Source: Caldilineaceae bacterium (lineage in GTDB: Bacteria; Chloroflexota; Anaerolineae; Caldilineales; Caldilineaceae). Taken from it: a stretch of 64,000 bases of DNA. Below, piece after piece: positions 52,152 through 59,312 of the stretch. The notes below the pieces were generated by a model that worked only from the letters and a program-made list of their open reading frames with translations, was not told where the DNA came from and ran no database searches. The stretch spans positions 186,001 through 250,000 of the forward strand of contig JALHQH010000005.1 in assembly GCA_022842065.1 (NCBI GenBank), read 5' to 3'. The number at the start of each line of letters is the position of its first letter. The first letter of the stretch is position 1. A program made the translations under genes and the position numbers.

Positions 52152-53065
52152 AAACTGCGCCTCGCCCTTGGATTGGCAATTTCATCTAGCCCCATGGCCA
52201 ACATGTAAAGCCCGTTAAAGAGGATTGTTATGACCAGGATCGGCGGTGCCCACCACCACCACCAGCGGTTGATCACCGCGCCGTTGAGTAGCGCCCAGTA
52301 GATGGTCATACCCAGGGTCGGCGAATCAAGTGGGCCAAGCCCCAGCGCCTCCAGCCCAATCGAGGCGAGGATGGCGGAAGAGACGGCCCCGACTAGCGAG
52401 GCGGCCAGATAGGGCAGCAGATTGGGCATCAATTCGAGGAAAATGATTTCTAAACCACTCATGCCCGTCAACCTGGCGACTTCCACAAACGGGCGTTGTT
52501 TCAGGGTCAACACCTGGGCGCGGATCACGCGCGCCGGGTAGAGCCAGGCCAGCACAGCAACGATCAGCGACATGCTGTTGATATTGAGCCGACCGCTATA
52601 GGCAATGGCAAGGATGATCAGCACCATTAGCCCCGGCACGGTGAGCCCCACATCCACCACGCCACGAATAATATTGTCGATCCACCCGCCATAATAGGCC
52701 GAGACAAAGCCGAGGAAGGTGCCAATCGCCAGCCCGATCAACCCGGCCAGCAAGCCAATGCGCAGGGTGAGGGGGATGCCGGCAACAATGGTGGCAAAGA
52801 GATCGCGCCCCAACTTATCGGTACCAAAAGGATAGTCGGCAGAAGGGGGTAAGAGGGGGCGAGCAGCCAGTGGCTGGGCATCATCGGGATCGGTAAGATA
52901 GCTACCCACCACGGTAAAGAGCAAGAGCGCTAACAAAAGCACCAGCCCAATCACCAGCGCGGGGTTACGCCGCAAAAAGCGCCCAAAACTATGCAGGCGG
53001 TCCGCCCCGCGCCCGGCAACCGGCGTTGAGAGGGACGGTATCGGTTTATCTAACACTGTACTCAT
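52148..53065 (-). CDS. ABC transporter permease (DppC/OppC type)
   Basis: 305 residues with six membrane spans. The periplasmic N-terminal piece 'PSADYPFGTDKLGRDLFATI' and the EAA loop 'VARLTGMSGLEIIFLELMPN' are characteristic. It follows the DppB-type gene by 32 bases and overlaps the DppD-type gene by four. Confidence 0.9.
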   Translation of the reverse strand: MSTVLDKPIPSLSTPVAGRGADRLHSFGRFLRRNPALVIGLVLLLALLLFTVVGSYLTDPDDAQPLAARPLLPPSADYPFGTDKLGRDLFATIVAGIPLTLRIGLLAGLIGLAIGTFLGFVSAYYGGWIDNIIRGVVDVGLTVPGLMVLIILAIAYSGRLNINSMSLIVAVLAWLYPARVIRAQVLTLKQRPFVEVARLTGMSGLEIIFLELMPNLLPYLAASLVGAVSSAILASIGLEALGLGPLDSPTLGMTIYWALLNGAVINRWWWWWAPPILVITILFNGLYMLAMGLDEIANPRARRSL

Positions 53066-53097
53066 AAGATTTCAGTTTCCAGCTTCAAGGTTACAAG

Positions 53098-54096
53098 TTA
53101 TTTGTACGCAATCCGCGGGTCCAGCAACGGGTATAAGAGATCAAGCAGCAACGTGGCCAGACCAACCGTCGCAATCAAGAAGAAGACGATCCCTTGGACG
53201 ACAAAATAGTCACTCTCACGAATGGCGCGGAAGAGTACGGAGCCGATCCCAGGGTATTGAAAGACCCATTCGACCAAGACCGCGCCCGAAATCAACTGAC
53301 CGAGGATCAGCGCCAGCCCGGTCACCTGGGGCAGGATGGCATTGCGCACGGCATAGCGGAAAAAGAGGGTGCGCTCGCTGAGCCCTTTAGCGTCGGCGAA
53401 GATCATATAATCTTCGCCCTGCGTCGTCACCATCATCGCGCGCATGCCCAGCGCCCAGCCGCCCATCTGTGCCAACATGATCGAAAGCGCCGGCAAGATG
53501 GCGTGATAGGCAATATTCAGGATAAAACTGACGTTTAGCACGGGGATGGTACCACGCTCGTACCCACCACCCGAGGGGAAGATCTTAATCGTAAAAGCCA
53601 ACAGGTAGAGCAGCAATAGCCCCAACAAGAAGTATGGCACAGCGTTGAGGGAAAGCAGCGGCCCAAAGAGCCATTGTAGACTACGCGGCGCGCGCGGCCA
53701 ACCAAAGAGCGCGCCCAGCAAGGTACCAACGGAGAACGAAAGCAAAAAGGTGATCCCCAGCAGGCCCAATGTCCAGGGCAGCGCATCGAGGATCATATCG
53801 AGGACACGGTTAGGGTAGTGCGCAATCGAATAATTAAAATCGCCGCGCAGAATATCGCCCATATAGCTGAGATATTGCACATAGAAGGGGCGATCCAGGC
53901 CAAACTTTAATTCGTAGGTCTTGATAATCTCTTCCAAACCACTCTGGGTCTTCCCGCCGAGCAATGCCTCACGCATTAACTTCTCGCGAATCGGGTCTTG
54001 ACCAGTAAGTCTGGGTAGCAAAAAATTGACCGTTGCCGCCACCCAGACAATGATGAGGAAAAAGCCGATGCGGCGGAGTAGGTAGTTGAATCGCAA
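53098..54096 (-). CDS. ABC transporter permease (DppB/OppB type)
   Basis: 332 residues with six membrane spans. 'VNFLLPRLTGQDPI' near the N-terminus and the EAA loop 'FADAKGLSERTLFFRYAVRN' are diagnostic of DppB-like permeases. The binding-protein gene lies 101 bases upstream beyond a palindrome. Confidence 0.9.
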   Translation of the reverse strand: MRFNYLLRRIGFFLIIVWVAATVNFLLPRLTGQDPIREKLMREALLGGKTQSGLEEIIKTYELKFGLDRPFYVQYLSYMGDILRGDFNYSIAHYPNRVLDMILDALPWTLGLLGITFLLSFSVGTLLGALFGWPRAPRSLQWLFGPLLSLNAVPYFLLGLLLLYLLAFTIKIFPSGGGYERGTIPVLNVSFILNIAYHAILPALSIMLAQMGGWALGMRAMMVTTQGEDYMIFADAKGLSERTLFFRYAVRNAILPQVTGLALILGQLISGAVLVEWVFQYPGIGSVLFRAIRESDYFVVQGIVFFLIATVGLATLLLDLLYPLLDPRIAYK

Positions 54097-54112
54097 GTGT
54101 CACCTCAATTTA

Positions 54113-54194
54113 TGACAAGGCGACAAGGTGACAAGGTGACAAGGTGACAGGCCGAATTTCACCTTGTCACCTTGTCACCTTGTCACTTTGTCAG
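54113..54194. repeat. Palindrome of GACAAGGT tandem repeats
   Basis: The 8-base unit GACAAGGT (or GACAAGGC) repeats four to five times at 54114-54149 and its complement ACCTTGTC repeats at 54161-54192. It lies between the binding-protein and DppB-type permease genes. Confidence 0.85.
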
Positions 54195-54197
54195 GTA

Positions 54198-56012
54198 TTA
54201 CTGCTCCACTGCCTTCAAATTCCACAAGACCATCTCAAAGGTGAGATGCCAGGAGGCCCCGTTCACATAGGGATTCTCTACGGTCGGCCAGTTGGTCCAG
54301 TAGGTTTCGTTGTAGGGGATGCGGTGATAGAGCTCGGTCAACGGAATGTCGGGCAGATTGGGCAGCCAGATCGCCATTGCATCGACAAAGAGCTTTTCGA
54401 GTGTGGCGTAGTCGTCGGTCGGCGTGACATAGATCTGATCGACGATCGCGTCATAATCAGGGTTGCTCCAGCGCGATTGGTTGGCCTGGTGATTGCCGGG
54501 AATCGCCTTGCTGGCACCTTGATAGAGGCGCAGGGTGAAGTAGGGATCGTTCACGCTACCGCCATGACCAAAGAAGGCGGCCTGGTAGTCACCTTGGGTA
54601 AAGCGGTCAAAAATATCAGGCGAATCGACCGGCATGGCCTCAATGCCCTGATCCTTCAACTGCTGTACCACCACCAACCCCATGCTGCTCAGGAACGCGG
54701 GCACAAACACTTCAAACTTGAGCGGTTCACCGGCGGCGTTGACCCAGTTGCCTTCGCCATCTTTGGTATAGCCGATCTTCTCCAGCAGTGCGGTGCCTTT
54801 TTCTGGGTTATATTCAGAGGTGTTGTATTGCTCCAACAGTTCGCCGGCGGCATCAAAGTAGCGCATCAAGGGCGGGTAGGGCGGCATGGGCAACTTGGAA
54901 ACGGTGTTGGCCCCTTGCCAGCCGATATCAACCACCTGTTCACGATCGATAAAGTAGCTCATCGCCCAGCGGAAATCGGGATTGTCAAAGGGCGCTTTCT
55001 CGGTGTTGACATACATCGAAATCGGCCACCAGTCGAGATAGCCATAGGGCGCCTCGCGACCAGAGTGGGTGATGATCTTCTCGTTCTGCTCGAACATGGT
55101 CGGGAAGGTGGCGGGATCCATGGTGAAGGCCATGTCGATCTCGTTGGTGATCATCGCTTGCGCGGCCTGTTGCTCCTGCGAGTTGGGCAGTTGCACAATG
55201 CGCTGCATCTCCGGCATGGGGGCCAAGCCCTGTTCAGCAGCCCACCAGGTATCACGCCGGTCATAGATTTTTTGTTCGGGCGCAGAGAAGACGACTTGGA
55301 AAGGCCCAGTCGTGACCGGCCAACCCTTCTCGACATCAAATGCCTTAAAGTTTGTCCAATCCTGGCCTTCATAGATGTGTTTGGGTACGATGTAGACCCC
55401 AATGTCAAACTTATAGGTGACCAGGTTGAAGAAGCGCGGGGCGGGAATCTTAAACTTCACCAAGACGGTTGATTCATCCACAGCTTCGGCGCTTTCGAGC
55501 ACCTGTTGCACATCAAAGCCCCAGCGCACTTCTGGGCCTAAGCGGTTGAGTTCGTTGAAGGTAAAGGCGACATCTTCGGCCGTAAAGGGTGTGCCATCGC
55601 TCCAGGTAATGCCCTGGCGGGTGATGATGGTCAACTCGGTGCTGTCTTCGTTATAGCTGTAGCTTTCCGCCAACCACATGATCTCTTCATCGGCAAAGGC
55701 GCTGTAAAAGGCCAGTGGTTCGTACATAATATTAGGGCCGGTCTGGTGATTGGCCCCAATCGCATAGGGATTCCACAATTCGTAGTCAACATGTTGACCC
55801 TCGCGCCCGCCCAGCATTAGTTTAAAGGTGCGGTTGCGTGGCACTTCACTAAGACCGGCGACCGGTGCCGCGGCGGCCTCCGCATCAGCAGCGGCTGGTT
55901 CACTGCCGGCTGGTGCGGCCGGGGTGCCACAAGCCGCAAGCAGCATTGACAGCAGCAAAAGCAGCGTCAAACCGATTGGTTGATGCGTCCTTCGGGATCT
56001 CTGCAAAGACAT
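54198..56012 (-). CDS. ABC transporter solute-binding lipoprotein, family 5 (DppA-like)
   Basis: 604 residues from ATG 56012 (AAGGAG eight bases upstream; ATG 56021 is too close to it). Lipobox 'MLLAAC' then an Ala-rich linker. The mature part shows the SBP family 5 features 'GITWSDGTPFTAEDVAFTFN' and 'FTQGDYQAAFFGHGG'. Family 5 proteins bind peptides, but many in Chloroflexota and Thermotogota bind oligosaccharides. The nearby fucosidase and isomerases favour a sugar ligand here. Confidence 0.88.
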   Translation of the reverse strand: MSLQRSRRTHQPIGLTLLLLLSMLLAACGTPAAPAGSEPAAADAEAAAAPVAGLSEVPRNRTFKLMLGGREGQHVDYELWNPYAIGANHQTGPNIMYEPLAFYSAFADEEIMWLAESYSYNEDSTELTIITRQGITWSDGTPFTAEDVAFTFNELNRLGPEVRWGFDVQQVLESAEAVDESTVLVKFKIPAPRFFNLVTYKFDIGVYIVPKHIYEGQDWTNFKAFDVEKGWPVTTGPFQVVFSAPEQKIYDRRDTWWAAEQGLAPMPEMQRIVQLPNSQEQQAAQAMITNEIDMAFTMDPATFPTMFEQNEKIITHSGREAPYGYLDWWPISMYVNTEKAPFDNPDFRWAMSYFIDREQVVDIGWQGANTVSKLPMPPYPPLMRYFDAAGELLEQYNTSEYNPEKGTALLEKIGYTKDGEGNWVNAAGEPLKFEVFVPAFLSSMGLVVVQQLKDQGIEAMPVDSPDIFDRFTQGDYQAAFFGHGGSVNDPYFTLRLYQGASKAIPGNHQANQSRWSNPDYDAIVDQIYVTPTDDYATLEKLFVDAMAIWLPNLPDIPLTELYHRIPYNETYWTNWPTVENPYVNGASWHLTFEMVLWNLKAVEQ

Positions 56013-56220
56013 ACCATGCACTCCTTGGTTGTTGGGTTATGGGTATAACTGATGCAAATTCAACCAGATCGTAAGAACAGCCGAATTTACACAGGCTGTA
56101 CCGCACAACCTGCTTATGAAATTGGATTAGAGGAGAGAATAACAAAATCGTGGTACGGCTCTATTGTATTATAGAACCCATTTATCTTGCAAACCGCATA
56201 AATTTCGGAGAAAAGCCGGA

Positions 56221-56267
56221 ATGACAACCGCTGACCACTGACGAAAGCAGTGGTCAGCGGTCGTCAT
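56221..56267 (-). terminator. Hairpin after the phytanoyl-CoA-dioxygenase-like gene
   Basis: Arms 56221-56240 and 56248-56267 pair over 20 bases with one mismatch around ACGAAAG. On the minus strand the stem is followed by TTCCGGCTTTTC, so it is a plausible terminator. Confidence 0.7.
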
Positions 56268-56276
56268 TCTGCGTGA

Positions 56277-57173
56277 CTAGACACCCCAGGTGACGCGCGC
56301 ATCCTCGATGGTGCGCAACGTGGTGACGCCATGCGCCGTATGCCCCGTGCCCTCTTCGCCGACCCAGCGCTTGTCGGCCGGTTCGCTGGCGGGTTGGAAA
56401 CGGATATCGCAGCTCAAACGGAAGCGATTCGTCAGGTTGGTGGTGGAGGCGTGCATGGTATGCATCCCAAAAAGGATCACATCGCCGGCGCGGTAACTGG
56501 TAGTGGCCCACTGGCCGCCAAACTTCTCGACGATCTCCATGGGATCTTTGGTAAACCAGCCCTCGGTATGGTCGCGATCCACATCCATGCGCCCATAGGT
56601 CTGTTTGAGTTTTTCAAAAGCCGGCAACCGATGCGAGCCGACACACATGGCCAATGTCCCTTGGTGCACTTCGGCGTCACCAAAGGGAATCCAGACGGTG
56701 TGCAGGTTGGGCGAACCTTGGCCCATGTAGACATAGTCATAATGCGCACCGGTGTATTGCTCGTTGCCGACGGCGCGCAGCCATTTGTAGTTGAAAGAGA
56801 GCGCCGGTTCGCCGAAATAGCGCGCAAAGAAGTTGTACAGTTCTTCGCCTTCCAATACCGCTAACACATCGTCATGGTGCGCAATCCCCTTGCGGCCCAT
56901 CATCGGCACGCTGCGCCCCCCTTTGGGCATCACCCCTTCGAGGACCGGGGTGCCGGGCGTCAACGCGTCTTGCGCGGCCATATGTTCCATCACTGTGGTC
57001 CGGGCGCGCAAGACCTTATCGCGGTCGATCAGGCCGCGCAGCAGCAGATAGCCATCCTCGGCCATGCGCGTGTGGAGTGCTGCCGCATTGCCCAATAGGG
57101 CGTTACTATCGCGCAATTCGCCCAACTCGGCACTGGGATAGTTCACTTCACGATAACCAAAACGGATTTGCAT
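56277..57173 (-). CDS. Phytanoyl-CoA dioxygenase-like Fe(II)/2-oxoglutarate oxygenase
   Basis: 298 residues. The facial triad is present: His and Asp in 'GAHYDYVYMG' (about 145 and 147) and the distal His in 'FGMHTMHASTTNLTNRFRLS' (about 240), with an Arg for 2-oxoglutarate in the same segment. 'GDAEVHQGTLAMCVGSH' is typical of PhyH. It hydroxylates an unknown small molecule, not necessarily a lipid. AAAGAGG precedes the ATG, and four 14-bp repeats lie directly upstream. Confidence 0.85.
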   Translation of the reverse strand: MQIRFGYREVNYPSAELGELRDSNALLGNAAALHTRMAEDGYLLLRGLIDRDKVLRARTTVMEHMAAQDALTPGTPVLEGVMPKGGRSVPMMGRKGIAHHDDVLAVLEGEELYNFFARYFGEPALSFNYKWLRAVGNEQYTGAHYDYVYMGQGSPNLHTVWIPFGDAEVHQGTLAMCVGSHRLPAFEKLKQTYGRMDVDRDHTEGWFTKDPMEIVEKFGGQWATTSYRAGDVILFGMHTMHASTTNLTNRFRLSCDIRFQPASEPADKRWVGEEGTGHTAHGVTTLRTIEDARVTWGV

Positions 57174-57186
57174 AGAGCGCCTCTTT

Positions 57187-57242
57187 CCCTTTTCTGATGA
57201 CCCTTTTCTGATGACCCTTTTTTGATGACCCTTTTTTGATGA
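57187..57242. repeat. Four 14-bp tandem repeats (CCCTTTTCTGATGA)
   Basis: Units at 57187-57200, 57201-57214, 57215-57228 and 57229-57242. The first two are identical and the last two differ from them at one base. They begin 14 bases upstream of the minus-strand oxygenase start, so they are probably transcribed in its leader or promoter. Confidence 0.85.
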
Positions 57243-57365
57243 CCTTCGTTTGTCAAACTGTTGCCATTTTCATCACTCTATTGTACACGCGCTGGGAATG
57301 CGCGCCAACCTCGATCAAGCCGGTTAGGCGCGGTGTCAACCCGCGTCGTAACCCTCATGGCTTTA

Positions 57366-57374
57366 TGCTAAAAT
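57366..57374 (+). promoter_or_regulatory. Extended -10 promoter (TGCTAAAAT)
   Basis: TG at 57366-57367 and TAAAAT at 57369-57374, identical to 30304-30312. The leader to the ATG at 57635 would be about 255 bases. The stretch 57375-57634 has no gene; it contains GAAGTTACAAAAATAG and similar AT-rich pieces but no recognised riboswitch. Confidence 0.5.
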
Positions 57375-57634
57375 AGAACAAGTTTTCCAGGTCGCGCAAT
57401 TGTAACTTTAACGCTTACTTAGTGCCACAAAAGCGCTACGCTAAAGAGCAACTGGTCGATAAGCAGAAGTTACAAAAATAGAGCGTTTGCAACTTCTTGA
57501 TCGGCCGTACGTAGTGAAGCATGGTGACGGTCATGCGCCAGCGGGTGACGAATCATTTGCTGCGGTAACTACTGTTGGCCGTTAGGTTGGCAGTCGCCTT
57601 TTTCGCCCTGTTTTGAGCAGATAGAACGCTGACA

Positions 57635-59074
57635 ATGCCGAAGATCTCTACATGGCACTTTACCGAATCTACGCCGACTACCACACCGTCCCTCAGTCGC
57701 CGGGCTTTTTTGCGCTTGGGGGTTACAGTGGCCGCCGGCCTGACTGTCAGCAGCTGTGCGCTGCCGGACGTTGAGCCATTCCCCGTGACTGGCCGGCGCA
57801 ACACCGCGGCACGCACGACCCCCGGCCGCGAAGAGATTCAACTGGTCTACCAGGATTGGCGGGCCGATTGGGTGCCGGCGATGGTCAAAGAGATGCTGAC
57901 GCAGTTCCACGATACGCATCCCGACTTGCGTGTCTTTTTTACGCCTGATCCAGACAATCTGGCCGATAGCATGTTGGCGGAAATGGAAGCCGGTACCGCC
58001 CCCGATCTGTTTTGGGGCGGCTCGACCTTTTTTCCGACCTGGGCCCAACAAGGGCATATGCTTGACCTGCGCCCTTATGTGGCCGCCGATCTGGATGCCG
58101 CCACGATTGACGAGTGGGACCCTGCCCAATACCAGGCCTTTTTCCTGCGTGATGGGCGCCAATTCGGTCTGCCCAAATATCACGGTGCGGTGGCGCTCTA
58201 TTATAATCAAGATCTCTTTGATCGCGCCAGCGTTGCCTATCCTACGGCCGCCTGGAACCATACCGATTATCTAACGGCGATGACGCAGTTGAGCAGCAAC
58301 AATGGCACCGGCGAGCGTGAAGTGTGGGGCAGCATGGTCGATATCGCCTGGGATCGGCTCCAGATTTATATCAATGGCTGGGGTGGCCATCTGGTTGCGC
58401 CCTATGATCCGGCGCGCTGTACCGCCGATGAGCCGGTCGCCTTGGCGGCCTTGGCCTGGCTTCGTTCCCGCATGTGGGATGACCGGGTCATGGCGACTTT
58501 CCCGGATGTGCAATATATGTCACCCCGCAGCGCCTTTATCAACCAGCGGATCGCGATGGTCGAAGAGGGGTCGTGGGTGCTCAAAGATATTCTGCGCAAT
58601 ACCGATTTCCGCATTGGGGTCGTCCCCATGCCGGCTGGGCGCAAACAACGGGTGACCCTGGCCACCTCGGATGGATTTGGCATCTATGGGCGCACTGAGT
58701 ACCCGGCGGCGGCCTGGGAACTGCTCCAATTTCTCACCAGTCGCGATTATGGACTGGCGTTGGCCAAAGCAGATCTGCTGCAGCCGGCGCGCGCGTCGCT
58801 GCTCGATGACTGGAGTGGCTACGTGCGTGCTGAATTTCCTGAGAAAACCCAGGAGCTCGATCTCAGCGCCTTTGCCGACGGCCATATCAAAGGGTATTCG
58901 GTCACGGTCGAGATCGCCGAAAATATGGCCGAAGTCCAACCACGGATGGCTGCCGCCTTTGAAAAGATCTTTACCTTGGGGCAGGCACCCGTGACAATCT
59001 TACAGGGGGTCTGTGCGCAGATCAACCAACTGCAGCAGTATGTCGATCCCAAAGATCCACATCTGGCAGAGTAG
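57635..59074 (+). CDS. Sugar-binding lipoprotein with Tat signal (SBP family 1)
   Basis: 479 residues. The twin-arginine motif 'SRRAFLRLG' and the lipobox 'VSSC' (Cys about 42) mark a Tat-exported lipoprotein. The mature part ('IQLVYQDWRADWVPAMVKEML', 'GTAPDLFWGGSTFFPTW', 'GLPKYHGAVALYYNQDLFD') is a family 1 sugar-binding protein. No permease is encoded nearby; the next genes are a histidine kinase and its regulator, so it may deliver a sugar signal to the kinase rather than to a transporter. Confidence 0.85.
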   Translation: MPKISTWHFTESTPTTTPSLSRRAFLRLGVTVAAGLTVSSCALPDVEPFPVTGRRNTAARTTPGREEIQLVYQDWRADWVPAMVKEMLTQFHDTHPDLRVFFTPDPDNLADSMLAEMEAGTAPDLFWGGSTFFPTWAQQGHMLDLRPYVAADLDAATIDEWDPAQYQAFFLRDGRQFGLPKYHGAVALYYNQDLFDRASVAYPTAAWNHTDYLTAMTQLSSNNGTGEREVWGSMVDIAWDRLQIYINGWGGHLVAPYDPARCTADEPVALAALAWLRSRMWDDRVMATFPDVQYMSPRSAFINQRIAMVEEGSWVLKDILRNTDFRIGVVPMPAGRKQRVTLATSDGFGIYGRTEYPAAAWELLQFLTSRDYGLALAKADLLQPARASLLDDWSGYVRAEFPEKTQELDLSAFADGHIKGYSVTVEIAENMAEVQPRMAAAFEKIFTLGQAPVTILQGVCAQINQLQQYVDPKDPHLAE

Positions 59075-59090
59075 TATCATTGTAGGTATC

Positions 59091-59135
59091 ACCTCCTCCC
59101 AGCCGCCCCCGATACAGGGGCGGCTGGGAGGAGGT
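59091..59135. repeat. Perfect 19-bp GC-rich hairpin
   Basis: Arms 59091-59109 and 59117-59135 match exactly, loop CGATACA. It begins 17 bases after the solute-binding-protein stop. Core TCCCAGCCGCCCC is close to the 13051-13113 hairpin. Confidence 0.75.
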
Positions 59136-59162
59136 AAGTTATCATCAACAACTTCTTAATCC

Positions 59163-59275
59163 GTTAGTGTCATTCGTTATTCGCCACGCTCGCCAGGGAT
59201 TGCCAAATCCCCGGCCCCATACCCCGGATCGACAGATCGGGGGTGAGCGGGTGGCGAATAACTCGTGACACTAAC
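59163..59275. repeat. Long imperfect palindrome upstream of the histidine kinase
   Basis: GTTAGTGTCA (59163-59172) pairs with TGACACTAAC (59266-59275) and GTTATTCGCCAC (59176-59187) with GTGGCGAATAAC (59251-59262). Inner pairs extend it (GGGATT/AATCCC). It ends 37 bases before the kinase start. Confidence 0.7.
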
Positions 59276-59312
59276 CTAATCCCAGATCGCGTTAGCAACG
59301 GTCCATTTCCCT

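Noticed and set aside
54144..55472. 442-residue plus-strand open frame
   Set aside because: It is antisense to the family 5 solute-binding protein, whose motifs, lipobox and operon context are clear; long antisense frames are common at this GC content.
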